Below the pieces are notes generated by a model. That model saw only the letters and a list, made by a program, of their open reading frames with translations. It had not been told where the DNA came from and ran no database searches. Shown in pieces: positions 24,190 through 37,145 of a stretch of DNA of 64,000 bases. The DNA is from Penelope pileata (taxonomy: Eukaryota; Chordata; Aves; Galliformes; Cracidae). Location of the stretch: NCBI GenBank assembly GCA_013396635.1, contig WBMW01002327.1, forward strand, positions 558,915 to 622,914, read 5' to 3'. Every line of letters begins with the position of its first letter. The stretch's first letter is position 1. The translations under genes and the position numbers were made by a program.

Positions 24190-24290
24190 TTCTGCTAATA
24201 AATAGAAACACCGCAGTGGGATCGCGTGCGAGCGAGTGGGAATCGCTTATCTCTAGCTCATCGCCTTAGAACTGTTCGCCTCATGTGCTT
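24190..24290. promoter_or_regulatory. CpG cluster in AT-rich DNA, weak regulatory candidate
   Basis: About nine CpG lie within some 75 bases around GGATCGCGTGCGAGCGAGTG, while the flanks for several hundred bases are nearly CpG-free. The cluster is too short to be a CpG island and too dense for methylated background. It has no reading frame of interest. Confidence 0.25.
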
Positions 24291-24860
24291 GCATGTTTCA
24301 CAGTTTACCAACAAAATAATCTGTGACATCAGATTTGGGGTTGGGGGTGTACAGCTGTATTGAGGCACTCGCCCACGGGGTCGTTGCATCGTGGTCTGTC
24401 AGTGCTGCAAAGTCAGAGCTATTGGAGAATGAATTCATGCACCTGATTGAATCTACTGACACTAAAAATGATGGAAAAAATGATGGTAATTGCACTGTTA
24501 ATTGATAATGAATCCCACTTGTGGGTGAGCCATGCCCAACTGGGGGGAGAGCAGTGCAGCGTGCCCCACCTGGGTGCCATCAGCTGCTAAGCAAGGAACC
24601 TTGGCACCCAGCTGCCCAGCTCTGCAGCCGTGTTGACTATAGGCACGTGGGCAAGGAGCCCTGTGGGACTCCTGCTAAAAATACTCAGGTGGCCATCTGA
24701 GTGCCTGGAGCCCTTTCTTCAGAGGCACGGCGAGGAAGATTCCTCATCTGCTCTCCGTCCTCACCGCGCAACCTGCCCACTGAAGAGCTGAGTGATGGGC
24801 AATCTGGCCTATCCATATGACCATATTGTTTTCCTCCTCTAATTAGCCTGGTCCTCACTG

Positions 24861-24900
24861 TGCTGATGAGGAAACAGATGCATGGAGCAGCAAATTACCT
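24861..24900 (-). mobile_element. Possible MIR-like SINE fragment, very old
   Basis: TGCTGATGAGGAAACAGATG, followed by a TGGAGCAGCAAATTACCT-like run, resembles the reverse complement of the well-known MIR segment around 'TTTCCTCATCTG'. The match is short and imperfect, and no other part of the element is visible. Ancient MIR copies do exist in bird genomes, but chance resemblance is quite possible. Confidence 0.2.
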
Positions 24901-25971
24901 TCATCTCGCCTCTGAACAAAAAAGGCACAGCTCTTAATTGACTCATTTGATCTCTGGCAATTCAAAGCAAGGAAAGTGGAAATATTTAAAAGTGGCACTT
25001 TGGTTCTGCAAAGGGAGAAGTGTGCTGGGAGCGTATATACATGCATTTGTGTATGCATATGGCTCGAAAGTGCCCAATGTGAGGGAGTTGGTGCAGCTTG
25101 TGGTGTAGCTATTTGATGCTCCTAAAGAGAGAGACAGAGCTTCTGACCAGAAGAGGAAAAGATGGAAAAATACTGTATTACTTGCTTTGTCATCAACTAA
25201 ATGTTTGCATACCTACTTGCACCAATACTTCCTTACAGTTCCTTGGCAAACACTTCTTTTCCATGCTGCATGGCATGCTGCAGCTGTCTCTGCTCCTGCC
25301 TGGGCACTAGCCTAGGTTAGAAATACCTATTTCAATTGATTACTATTGCTGTGGTCTTTGTTTTGTTTTTTAAAGACCTTTTTCTATTTATTCCCCAGTC
25401 CCATGTTCTTATTTTCCCCCAGTGGAATGCGAATTACATATGCTATAATTTGGCTGTGATAGGAATCCTAACCTGTCTGTTGTCTTGGTAGTGTTTTTTA
25501 ATCATGAGTAATGGTTGCTTTTTTTCTCATAAAAATCAGACATGTTTATTCCATTTTACTTGAGCATAAACTCAGGGGAAAGAAATGGTCCTAGGTAGCA
25601 GAGTCAGATTGTGTGTTGGCATCCTGCATGAAGGTGTGTTTCTTGAGCCGTGTTTTCCTCTGATGATGAGATTTCTTGTACCTGAAAGGCACATAATTGT
25701 CTAAATATGGCCCACAAGTGTCTGTGGCTGTTAGCAAAGAAGGTAAAAGCAAACAGTTGGTGAGGTGCTGAATGCAGACACCGTGTTTTACTCGAGCACA
25801 GACAATACTTATAAAGCAATCTTTTCATTATCCTTGTTTTAATTACCGATACAGTAAGTGCCTTCCTTTTACCTAGCGTTGTATTGCTCATCTATTTAAT
25901 CATCTGTTGCTTTTGTGATTGCATGTGTTCTAACAGAGATGAATAAAGGAAGAATGCGTTTGCCATTGAGT

Positions 25972-25997
25972 CAGCCCGTTACGTTCGTTACGGGCTG
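25972..25997. repeat. CpG-containing palindrome
   Basis: CAGCCCGT at 25972-25979 and ACGGGCTG at 25990-25997 are exact reverse complements around the 10-base centre TACGTTCGTT. The 26-base unit is strikingly symmetrical and carries four CpG in otherwise CpG-poor DNA. The directly repeated CGTTACG/CGTTACGG strings inside it echo the unit repeated at 46768. Confidence 0.6.
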
Positions 25998-28900
25998 TTG
26001 TTTGGATTTTAAGTAATTTGTTGGAGCAATACTCCTGAAGTTTATAGTGTTGTTATGTATTCTGAATCAGATTGTTTGAAATACGGTTGGTACGTTACTC
26101 CTGTGTGCTTGTCATGTGTTCTTGCAGGAAACTCAAGGTAACGGGCAATGGAAATAGAGAAATTCTGAAGAAATTCTGCTTGCACTGGTTATTTGGGAGG
26201 ACTTTTGGCAGTGGCTGTGCTGTGCAGAGCGATGCAGGCCCAGGGAGCTGCTGTGGGGCAGTGCGTGTGTCTGTGTGGTGCTGCGTGGCCTTGGGGCCAC
26301 CCTGCAGCCATGAGCATCTGTGTGACTTGATGGGTAAGCGTGCAGAAATTCCCTTGTGTGTTGGATGGGCTTTGTGTGAAGACGTGAGGGAAGCTCTGAG
26401 GAGGTCCCAGGCACGGAGGTGTGCTGCTCCTGGCTGAGGTGAGGTCCTGCTGTAGGCCGGGGCACCGGGCATTGCTCTGGGGTCAGTGCTGGGACAGTCA
26501 GGGCTCTGGTGCCCAAGAGGTGGCTTTCTGTGGGTCTGGATTTTGTTGAATTTTGATGGTGCCAGTGAAATGCTGAGGAAAACCCATGGCTTCAGGCACC
26601 CAGCCATTACCTGTGAGGAGGAAGCTCAGCCCAGCCCCACTGCTGCTCCGACATCCATACCCAAGGACCAAAGACTGACTTGCTCCTTTGTTTCTCAACA
26701 TTATTCTCAGGATTTTATATTTTTTTCCATTCTTTTGCTGTTTTGGCTGCCAGTGCTAACAGCTCAGTCCCTCTCACTGCTCCTAGGGAAGGTGGTTCTT
26801 CGGAAATCCCCCCAAATGGGGTGGGCCCCAGGTGGGACTTAAATCAAAGGGGCCCTTGAGCACAGCTGGTTGCTCAGTCCTGGGAGATCTGTCCTGAAGC
26901 GAGCAGAGGATGCTCTATGTATCCCCAGAGCATCATCCCTGGTTGAACGGAGGGGTTCCCAGCCCTCCCGCCTGGGTGCTGCGTGCTGACGGACAAGTCC
27001 TGTGTGTGCTGCACCAGGCCTCGCAGAGCAGGAATGATGGTTCTCCCATGGCCAAGATCTGCATGCAGAGTGCCTTCCCCCTTCCCCTGCCTTCCTTCTT
27101 TCAATATTTGGTCAAGGTGGTTGAGCCTAAATCTAAGATTTCCCCATGTCTCTGCATACATCATCGCAGGACGGTGATTCCGTAAACCAGCGGGGGCCTC
27201 AATTAATCCCCTTTGAACCCAGCGGTGCAGCTAATTAAATGAAACTTGCTGGGAAAGACACAGAATAATTAGTTTGTGTCTGCTAGGTTGTCAATGTGTG
27301 GCTATTGTAACAGAGCCTCTCTTCTTTTTTCTCTATTTTTTTCCCTCCTGTGGCTACATTTTACATATTTTTAAAGTATAATTAGCATGGAGAGCCAGAA
27401 AACATGTTTTCTTTCTTTGTGCTGAAAATGGCTAGTTGTCACTTGTCAAGATCTCAAGATTTTAGGAAAGGAGAGAGAAATACTGCATGTGGCAAGGGCA
27501 GGGCTGGTGCTTCATAGGGTTTCACAGAAGTATGCTTCCCTGGTGGTTTCCCCAGGGCTTGGGGGTAACAGGAGGCTCAGGGTTACACTTCTGTCCCTTT
27601 TTTTTTTTTAACCTTTAGCCAGGGGTTTCCCTCATGCACCTCATGTTTTTGGATAAACAGAAGAATGGAAAAGCTAGATTTCTTCGTGTCTGCAAAGTGT
27701 TTTGAGATTGGTGGGGGAAAATCACCCTAACCTGAATAGTGTTTGTTATGGAAGGTGGGTGGCCTGAGGTTCCAGCCTTACCACAGGGCTCTGAGTACTC
27801 CTACCCTGGGGCTTTCACAGCACTTTTACCCATTGGTCTGAGCCCTATTCTCTCCTAATTCAGTTTCTCTCTCTTCTTTTTATGGAAAAGCAAGTTTGGT
27901 TCATGTGGGTATCCCAGCCTTGCCCCTGCATGCAGCGGATCACGTTGTGCTCTTGGAGGTGCCTGGAGCCGGTGTGCCCCTGCAGCTTCTCAGCAGCATA
28001 GTGCAGCAAATCTGGCAGGAAAACAGTGTTTCCCTTCATTAGAGATAGGTGCCACGCAATCTCTGTGTTGGCCGGGGCTGCTGAAGGTCTGGCCCCTTGC
28101 AGGGCACGCTGCAGTGTTTGCTCATTCGCCTCCCAGCGTTTTGGTCCCCTTCACCTTCTCTCAATGGCACTTTTCTTTGCAGCGTGAAAGCTTTGCATAG
28201 TAAGGACCTCACAGCACAAGAATGAGTTACTTCCTTTTCTTTCTTTTTTCTCTGGTTCTGCTCTTTGCATCCATACAGTTCTGGCTCTGCTGCCAAGCCA
28301 GAAGCTCCTTTGTTGCATCAATAGGGCTGGCTGAGCTGGGGGGCTGTATCCCGCTTTTACCCGGGGTAGCTCCCCGGGAATACGTGTGTGTCTGTGTGGG
28401 CCTTTTTCCTTCCCATTAGCCTCTCCGAGTAATTAGTGCAGCTTTGTTCCGGTGAAGAGAGTAGCAGTGAAATCTGTCCACAGCCAAGCGCAGCTGAGGC
28501 TTTTATTAAGGTTATCAAGGAGAGAAAGTCAAAATAAAGTAAATATAAGTAAATAATTGTGAGCAACTTGCTACCTCTCGCATTTGTGTGGGAGATGGAG
28601 CTGCAAACAGGTGGAGGATCGTTGTCTCGGAGCAAGCTGTAGCTTCAGACCTCCCCTACCACCCCCAAGTCTGTATTTCCTGTCCCAAACATTTCTTTAC
28701 TTGCATAAATCTTGATTCAAAACTTTGCACAGGTAACTGTTTTCAAGTGCTGCGTGGGGAGCCCTGTGTTGTAAGGAAATGTGTGCTTAGGAAGGAAACA
28801 AAGGTACCATGATGAGTGTGGTGGTCCAGAAGATATAGAAGATTTTGGCCCTCTCTGTTCCCCCCACATCTGAGGGCTCGTTCCTTTGCAGGTGCCAGCT

Positions 28901-31900
28901 TTCCCGTGTTGGTGCCCCTAGATTTGAAAACCAAGGCAATACCTAGTCGACTTCATGCTTAGATAACTTAATTGCAAAATACTTTATTTTCATTAACTTT
29001 CTGATTAGACACTTTTTATAGCGTGGAATTTCATGTCATAATAATTGGACGCTAATTGAACAAAGTGAAAGCCAGCAATTTTAGCCTGTATAGTGCTGCT
29101 TTTTTATTTTTTATTTTTTGGCAGAAGAGATGCTTTTTGGTGGAGGGAATTGGGCTCTTCCCTCGGATTTGCTTTCTGTTGTCATACCCTGAAAGAAGGG
29201 CTTGCTGCACGTGTCTGCCATTCCCCTTAGGTGCTGGGTAGTGGGGTGAGCCTCGTGCTGTGGGGTAGGGGTGTTGGTGCCATAGAGGAGAGTTGGCAAA
29301 AAGGAGATTCAGGGTCCTCTGGTTTGCCCAAGAAGGACCATTTGCTGTTGAGCAAACATGGGTCAATGGGATGGGAGGCGGGGAACCGGGTGCTAAAGGT
29401 AATGAGCGTTCATGTTGTGTGTTTTCATGACCTTGAATAAATTCATGTCCGCAGAGCTGAATTCAGAGAGCTCTGGCTGTGTTGTTTGCTCACTTTAATG
29501 CTCTGTTACCATATTTTGGTTATTTCTAGAGCTGATCAAGCTTCTTTGCATTAATAACTTCCCCATTTATGATGTCTTGTCAGGTTTAAGTTGAAGTTTT
29601 CCAGAAGAAAAAACTCTTCTCAGGTTTGTTTGTTTTCGTTTTTCTCCAGCAGATGATTTTTCCAAGCTCCTTAGTTTAACGACTGTAAAGAACCTGCTTC
29701 TTTTTTTACCCTTTTCAATCAACTTTGTATCTTTCATCCTTAAAAAAGGTGAAATAAAACATCCTTACGTTCTGAAATGGATGTCTAAAAGCTTTGTGAA
29801 ACTGGAAAACAAGTGGTATTTGAATGTAAGCTGAGACTGGAGGCACCTTTTTCTTTCAAAAGGGAGGGAAAAAAAATGATCTATGCTTCTAAAAGGAGGT
29901 TCCTTGTGGAATACAGCTGCTTCTGTTCCTGTGCTGAGAGGACAGCTAATGTATTTGTGGTCCAGGTTAAATACTTGATACGTTCTATGGAGCTTAAATT
30001 GAGATGCTTCTTCATTTTGAGCAAATAACTACAACTCCAGCCCAGAATGCCTTGTTTAGAGGTGTGTATTTAATAACATAATTGAAGTGCCACGAGAGTA
30101 AAATCCAGATTTTGTCAACAGGGTGAACTTGCGGTATTTGACTACTTATCTTTTTTCTTTCAAATTGGCTTGTTTGTTTGTTATCCAGGAGCATGTATCA
30201 ATAGACTGGGTGTAGGGTTATTTATATATGATTTTCAGTGCCCCCTTTTAAGAGAGAACTTTCATAAAGGACAGTGGTTGTTATAGAGCTAACTCTGCGA
30301 TAGTTAGACAAAAAGTAAATAAAATCTAACAACCCTCATCAGTCTGTAGGAGTTGGGATGAGAAGAGCTAACGATTGCTATCTGAGTGATAAATGGGGAG
30401 CTCTGGAAGGGCTCTGGCAACAAGGGAAGACAGATGATGGCAAAATGGCTGCTGTCTGCCCGCGCTTTGTTCTTTGAAGAATATTATGATTAAAGCAGAT
30501 TTAGCAGTCCAGCTCCTAACTTGGGTCTAAATGATGTTTTGAATGAAGTAGTGCAACAGTAATAAATCGGAGCAATTAGTGACTAAATATCACTTTTTCA
30601 TATAGAAGCAGTGTGCCAAAACCTCACATGGAGAGGGAAGACCTAATTTCACGGTGTGAGGTGAGCAGGCACCCGTGGGAAACCCACGCTGAGATGTCAG
30701 CATTGGCTCCACAGTTTTGCCTTCTCCACTGGATGGACGTTAATGCTGTTGTCCATGGGATTGCGACCCATGGGGTTAGGAGTAGCTGTTCTGTTATGGT
30801 TGTACTAGGAGGTTGTTGAAACGAGGAGGGAGAAATTGATCAGATCCAACTGTGCACGTGGGATTTGCTGCCTTGAGGATGTTTTTGCTGCTAAGTGTTG
30901 TTCATTGAGCTGCCATCCTTCTGGGATTGAACGCCATCCTGTTTAACTCCAAACCAGTGCAGTGAGCAGTCAAGGACCAGTTACCCAGGGGCACCCTGTG
31001 AAGCCTCCATGGTACACAGGATGGTGCTTAAAGCTCATTGTCAGTGCTTTACATGAGGAAGGATGAGTTTAAGTGTGTGCAGAAGCTTTATGGGGTTGGG
31101 CTGCACGCAGGAGAGGGACGTGCATTTTCTTCTGCGCTGTGCCTGGAAAGGTCATGGCGGCGGTGGGCTCCTGCCCTTGCAGAAACTTTAGCTTTTTCCG
31201 TTTTCAGATTTACCTGGAGCAACATTACAGGAGTGGAGAGGTCAGATAAGACATGTTGGCACCATGTGACATTTGGGTTGCACGCTCCCCTTGTCATGTC
31301 GGAACTAGTAAGAGGCAGGTGGCCGCGCTGGTCCCAGAGGAGAGCTGTGTGCTGTCTCACCTGCTTTGTCACAAATTTGGGAATTGCCTCTTGCAAGGCT
31401 GCTGTCCCCAGTGAGGGGTCATTGTCACATGGCCTTTGCTGAGCTTGTTCCTGGCCCCTCCAGCCTTGATGCAAAGTTGTGTGGCTGCAGCCTCACTGCC
31501 ATCCTTGGGCTTGGGAGCTGTGCCCGAGCTTTGCTTTTCTCAGGATCCCAGACCCTGTAAAACTTAACTGCTTGTACAGAGACACAGGTGTGAAAGTTCT
31601 TAAGCTGGTGTCACACTGGTGTCAGAAGAAGGGTTGTTAGGAAATCCAGGAGGGATGAGAATCTAAGAGTAAGCATTACTGAAGGGGCATCCCCTGCTTT
31701 TCAGGAAGGTACGAGGCTTATTCATGCAGCCAGCAGAGTTTAACTAAGAAATGGGATACTACATTCAGCATGCAAATGCTGACTCAGTAGATGCAGCCTC
31801 AGCCATTGGAGAGCGTGCTCATCCTTTAAAGTAGACTAATTAGTAAGTTGTCTTTTCTTAAATGAGAGCTTATATACAGGAAGTAGTACATTGGGGTTAA

Positions 31901-32013
31901 ATTCTGCATGTTGCTTATTTGATTTTATGTTTCTATATCATGATAGGTTATAAGATACAGGGTAAGATGCTTCTAGGAAGGGCTGCAAACGTGGCCAAAC
32001 CCAATGGGCTTTA

Positions 32014-32098
32014 GGATCATAGAATCATTTGAGTTGGAAGGGACCTTCAAGGGTCATTTAGTCCAACTCCCCTGCCAGCTCGATCAGGTTGCTCAAAG
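32014..32098 (-). mobile_element. CR1 LINE, 3'-end fragment
   Basis: GGATCATAGAATCATTTGAG followed by TTGGAAGGGACC, then TAGTCCAACTCCCCTGCC and CGATCAGGTTGCTCAAAG, is the reverse complement of the 3' untranslated end of an avian CR1 retrotransposon. CR1 is the dominant LINE of bird genomes and is usually 5'-truncated, as here. About 20 bases of the usual sequence between CCCCTGC and AGCTCGATCAGG appear to be deleted. No reverse-transcriptase coding part remains. Confidence 0.9.
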
Positions 32099-34590
32099 AA
32101 ATCCATGTTGATTGAAACGTATGGTTCAAATTTATTTTTGTTGCTTAATTTTGACCTCTCAGGTGCATATTCTGCCCATGATGTGACTATGACCCTCCTG
32201 GCCCCATAGGTTGCACGTGTTGGTGAAGTTCCATTCTGCAGCGAGCTGCCGTGTTCTGCACTGCCCTGCTCTTCTTTTTCGGGATGTGAGCAATTATCTG
32301 CTTCAGGGGGGATGTTGTGAGACTCTGAAACCAGAGGCATCTTATTAGCCACACTTCACATGCCAAGCGTTAGTTATAAAAAGATGCACCTTGCTGCTAA
32401 GATGGAGTGATTAATTTGCCAGCCAGCGAGTTGTTAGATTGTGCTAACAATTACCATATTTGATAGATTAAAGCCCGCACTAGGGTATCTGTTGCCTTGG
32501 GAGTTTATTTACAGTTCCTGATCTGTGGCAGGCAAAGAATTCGTGGTGTGACAATTACTGTAGAATGCCTTGATGATCCCGTCACGTGTATAAATAACCT
32601 CCCACCAGAAAATTGTGCCCATCTGTTTGTCACCGGGGACCCAGCCCGGCAGCCCTCCCTGTCGAGAAGCTTGAGCTTCTTCCTGCAAGAAGCCATCAGC
32701 CTGATGCAGGTCTCTGCAGACAAACTCCCATCTGGGAAACTGAAACTGGGAAGCCAGAAAACCTGTGCTGTGCGCTGAAATGAAGTGAAAATATGGCCTT
32801 TCAGGTGATAACTAATACGTATGTGCACACACAATAGCTGTATATATTTACATGTATGTGTAAAGGATAGATAACTTATCTGTGTGCAGAAACTTCAGTT
32901 TCTCGTGTTGGATCTGCCCCAGTTTGGCACCAAAGGTGCTTGATGCAGAGAAGGAGCAGTTTGTGTGTACACAATCTTCCTTCAAAGCAGGGTGGAATGT
33001 TTGGGGGTGACGGCAACAGAAGACAAGAGAAACCCACTGCGTCAGCACTCCTTGTGATCAGAAGAGCTGTCCTATAGAGCACTCCCAATGAAATTCCCAT
33101 TGCTTTCTCATTGCATACAAATGCCCCTCGGCCAAAGGCTGTTTCCCTTTCCGAGTCCCAATGTGAGCATCCTGCGTGGTGCCAACAGCGAGCACAGAAA
33201 TAGACGTGCCTGCATCACCCAGCCCTTCAGGAGGCGTCCGACCTGCGTCCTTGCTTACGTAAAGTTCTCCCACCTTTTCCCCCTCTTTCCCAAGCAGCTT
33301 TATTCATTCTGACTGGTGACCAGCCCCTGTTTAATAACGCATGAGCCTGACGCTTCTGGTTTTGCCTCATCCATCCCTGCTGTACAAGGAGCAAAGCTCT
33401 GCACTCCAGAACCCCCCAGTGCAGAAGGTCACTGATTTATGGACTTGACTGCCCTCCTCATTCCCTGCATACCCTTGTGCCCACGTCATCGGCAGGCACT
33501 CCCCCTGCCTTCTTGTTGTTGTTATTATTTTTTTGGAACGCTGAAATGGATGATGGTAACTGCCTCCTAGAAACAAGCTGGGGAAGAAAAAAGCGGCTTG
33601 ACCTCTGGCCGCCCGGGCAGTGCGGGACAGGGACAATGCAGCCCTTGTCCTGCCCTGGGGACACAGGCTGGCACCACATCCCCATGTCCCTGTCCCCATC
33701 ACTGTGACCATCCCCTTGTCCCCAGCACTGTGTCCCAGGTTGATCAACCGTGGGGCTGGGATGAGCCACTTCATCAATTTGATTCTGGGTCGTTTGCTTT
33801 CTTTTTTTTCCTAATTATTATTATTTTTATTTTTCCTTTACTTTTGGTAGTCCTGCAGTCCGGGCTTAACCAGATGATTCATTGCCATTTAGTCTCCAAC
33901 ACCGTCATATTGATTCTTCAATCATCGCTAACACATCTCTATTACTATCTCTTTCCTTTGGCTTTCGGAACATTTTCTGCCTTCTCCCCCCGGTAAAGCC
34001 GGTAGCAGATGACAAGAATGCTTTGAAATTGCATTACAAGGACCGCAGCTGGTATAAATAGATTTTACTTTGATGGAGCTGCTCTGATTTACATTATCTG
34101 GAGATCAAACCTGAACTGTTTGTTTAACTCCTGTACTCCTGTTAAAAAATAGCGCTCGGTGACAAATGCCCCTTCATTATGAGAGAAGAAAGGGAATGAA
34201 AAGGACAGTGCCTCTCCACCTTTGACATTTCATAGACAGAAAGTATTTTTTTCCTGCTTCAAGGAGCATCATTTCTCACTTCTTTAACAGATGCTGAAAT
34301 GGTTGCCTTCAGCTTGCCCTCCAGCGTAGCGAAAGGAGTGGAAAAGGAACTGCCCTGCGCTCAACCTTGCAGGTGCACACAGAGGGTGCCTATGGTGCTC
34401 TTTTTTTGCCAGTTTTTGGTATTTCTATCCAGTGCTTAACTTTAGCAGGACTGGTGGGCCTGCTGGGGTCTGTGGGGCAGCTTCTGGATGGGATCCACGG
34501 GAGAGCAATGTGTTCATCGAGAGCAAGCGAGGAAAGGGGGAGAAATAGCGTATAAACACGGGTAGAAAGTGCTGAGTACTGAACAACTGG

Positions 34591-34607
34591 TAGAGAGAGA
34601 GAGAGAA
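34591..34607. repeat. (AG)n microsatellite
   Basis: A run of about seven to eight AG dinucleotides follows ACTGG. It is a short simple repeat with no further structure. Confidence 0.85.
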
Positions 34608-36551
34608 ATTGGCTGGAAAATGAAATGAGAACTGAAAATTGAGTGGGGATTTTATTTTTACGGTGCCAAGATGCGGAGTGGAGATAACGGAGGATAAGAT
34701 TGCCATTAGTACTAAACTTCAGCAAGAGCTAAAATAGCACCCTGAGCGCTGGCTTCTCCTTGCCTCAGAAGCCTCCAGTAGTGTCACAGTGGTACGGGGC
34801 GGACATCCAGAGTAAAAAGGTGAAGACAGAGCTGCTGTTGGCACAGGAGAGATGCCTGCGGAGAGAAGTGTCACAGAGATTTTGGTGTTAAAAGAAGTGC
34901 AGGGTGATAAAGCTGGACACAGAAGTGAGAGGCTGTAACCTCAATGGTCATATGCTACAGGGAAAAAAGCAAAAAAAAAAAAACCAAGAGGATCAGTGCG
35001 GTGCAATGCAAAGGGCAAACCCTCTGCACTGGGCTCCTCGGGACTTCAAATAACTGGGAAGATCACAGTGCAACAAGGAGAATACTGTAGCACTGCTGCA
35101 GAGCTCAGCCAGTGCCTGCTTTATGCACTGGGATGGGCAAACCTCTGTCTGCGGGAGCCATGCTTTGGGTCCCTGCTGCATATGAGCAGAGAGCAGAGGT
35201 CTGGGAGGAAGTTCCTGGCAGCTTTATAGCCAGCAGAGGAAGTCTCTTGGTCCAGGCAGCGTTCCATGAAGGGCAACGCTTGCAGCACTGGTGGGTTGAG
35301 AACTGCAGGGCTTTCCTTGCGGGCCCCTCTTGCTCCTGCTTTTGCTTGGTCCTCGATGGCTGTGTCAGTAATTGACGTGTGCCATGAGTTCATTTCAGCT
35401 CCATCTCATTTCGTGTCCCTCTGCCTTGCTCTGTCGATGGTTTGAAAAGTGTTTCCAGCATCATGGAGACTTTTCTGGCTTTGCACAGGTCTGTGAATGC
35501 TGGGTTCTAGGAGATTTTCATGCATCACGGACTTTTATTTTGGCTGTAAGTCAGAAAAATGTTCCTGGAGATGATGAGAGTTACTTTTTCACCAATTTGC
35601 TTGTCTCCTAAATGCACCGAGAAGCATTTTTGTCGAGCAGCTGATCCCATCCTCCTACTCAGATCTGGTTTTAAAGGGGAAAAAAAAAAAAAAAGCAACT
35701 ATCCAAAACTCACACCTACCTTGTCACCCCCAGACAAGGCATCTCTTCTGTCTGGTGCATCTAACAGGGTTTTCAGGCATGCCCCGCAGGCAGCTTGGGT
35801 TGGTGTCCCTGCAGCTTTGGGTCGGCTGTTGTCCCCGTGCGTGGGCGTTTGTGTTTCTTCCAAAGCTTTTAATCATCGTGGGGTACCCCTGCGTGGTCTG
35901 CTTGTGATTTCTGGGCTGTTCACACGTAGGTAGGGAAGGCAAAATGTGCTGAGTAAATGTTTTGTGATTAATGGTTTTGTCAAGAATTATTGCTGCTGAT
36001 GATGCAGGCGGACTGGCAGTATTTTGTGTCTTTTCTTGGCTAATATAAAAGCAAGGGAAAGCCAAAAGTGTTTTTTTTTTTTTTAATTTAATATTTCAGA
36101 ATCTGTCTTTTCATTGGTATTATTTTTAGGGACGTAGAAGGCTGTAAATTGTGAGTAATTTCATTTTAATTAGTTCTACTAAAAGCTTTATGACTCCTTC
36201 CTGTTCTCTTTCCACAAAAACGATGGCAAGGCAAAGGCAAATGGCTGGGAGTGTTGGGGAGCTGGGAGTGCTGCCAGAGGTGCTGCTCCCCGACCGACCT
36301 GTGCAACATGGCTGCATCCCCCAAATTCTCCATGATCCCCAAAACCTGCGTGTGTGCCCAGCTCTTTCCAGATATGCTGTAGGACTGCTGCCAGGCACTG
36401 TGAAAACGGGTTGATGGGTTGACAGGGATTTGTTGTTAGGGTTATTTTAGGCATTTGTTTTCCTCGAGAGCCTTGTTACCTGGAGCTCCGGGCTTTAGAA
36501 GGGGTTTGAAGCTGGTATTGCCCCAAATGCAGGAATTAATTCATCCCCGGA

Positions 36552-36622
36552 TGGGCTGGGCTTGCTTGGTAGGTCAAGTTGGTGAACTTGAAGGTCCTTT
36601 CCAACCTGGGTGTTTCTGTGAA
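36552..36622 (+). mobile_element. CR1 LINE, short 3'-end fragment
   Basis: GGTGAACTTGAAGGTCCTTT leading into CCAACCTGGGTGTTTCTGTG matches the plus orientation of the CR1 3' end, where '...AGGTCCCTTCCAACCC' precedes the ATTCTATG-type terminus. The copy is short and diverged, and the terminal octamers are degraded to TTTCTGTG. Only the last ~70 bases of the element survive. Confidence 0.7.
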
Positions 36623-37113
36623 CACACGTAGCCAACAGCTGCCCAGGGCTCAGCCTTTACAGATGGCACCAAAAAAACCCAGCTGACCACTTGTGTTTAA
36701 TGAACTCAGCATGAAAATGCAGCGCAGTAGATGATGGCTTTAGAAAAACAACGAGGAAAAAAAAAATCCCTAATTAGATCCTATCAGGTAATCTCCCAGT
36801 GAAGCAACACACAAGTGCTAATTACTGCTATTGGTGACAGGTAGAATTATTGAAGCATAATGCTGCTTTCAGGCTTAAAAAAAAAAAAAAGCTATATTTA
36901 CAAAAAATAAGTTATTTAACACTCAGTGGGGTGCATCTCAGATAGCGTGGCAATGCACCTATTAAATTTTTAGTGCCAGATTATGATTCACAGCCAGGGT
37001 ACAGAAGTTGCCGAGCAGCATAACCCAAGCAACAATTATTAATTAATCAGGTGCTGAAAATGCCTAAAGAGAAAACAGTAGGCAAATGATAAGAGCCTCC
37101 TTGGGATACGATG

Positions 37114-37145
37114 CTCTTTTCTTTCTTTCTTTTTTTTTTTTTTTT
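37114..37145. repeat. (TTTC)n/poly-T tract
   Basis: Several CTTT units run into a T-run of about sixteen. It is simple low-complexity sequence, possibly the reverse-strand tail of a retrotransposed copy, but I see no recognisable body next to it. Confidence 0.75.

Larger units (their letters stand above)
24291..32013. other. Non-coding stretch, no gene recognised
   Basis: No gene is recognisable. A possible MIR-like fragment lies near 24861 and an imperfect palindrome at 25972-25997. Open frames of up to 170 codons at about 26.1-26.6 kb overlap one another on opposite strands, where the DNA is richer in G and C, and show no domain. They are rejected. Confidence 0.65.

Noticed and set aside
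26095..26607. Open frames of up to 170 codons on both strands
   Set aside because: They overlap head-on in a GC-richer patch and show no recognisable motif.
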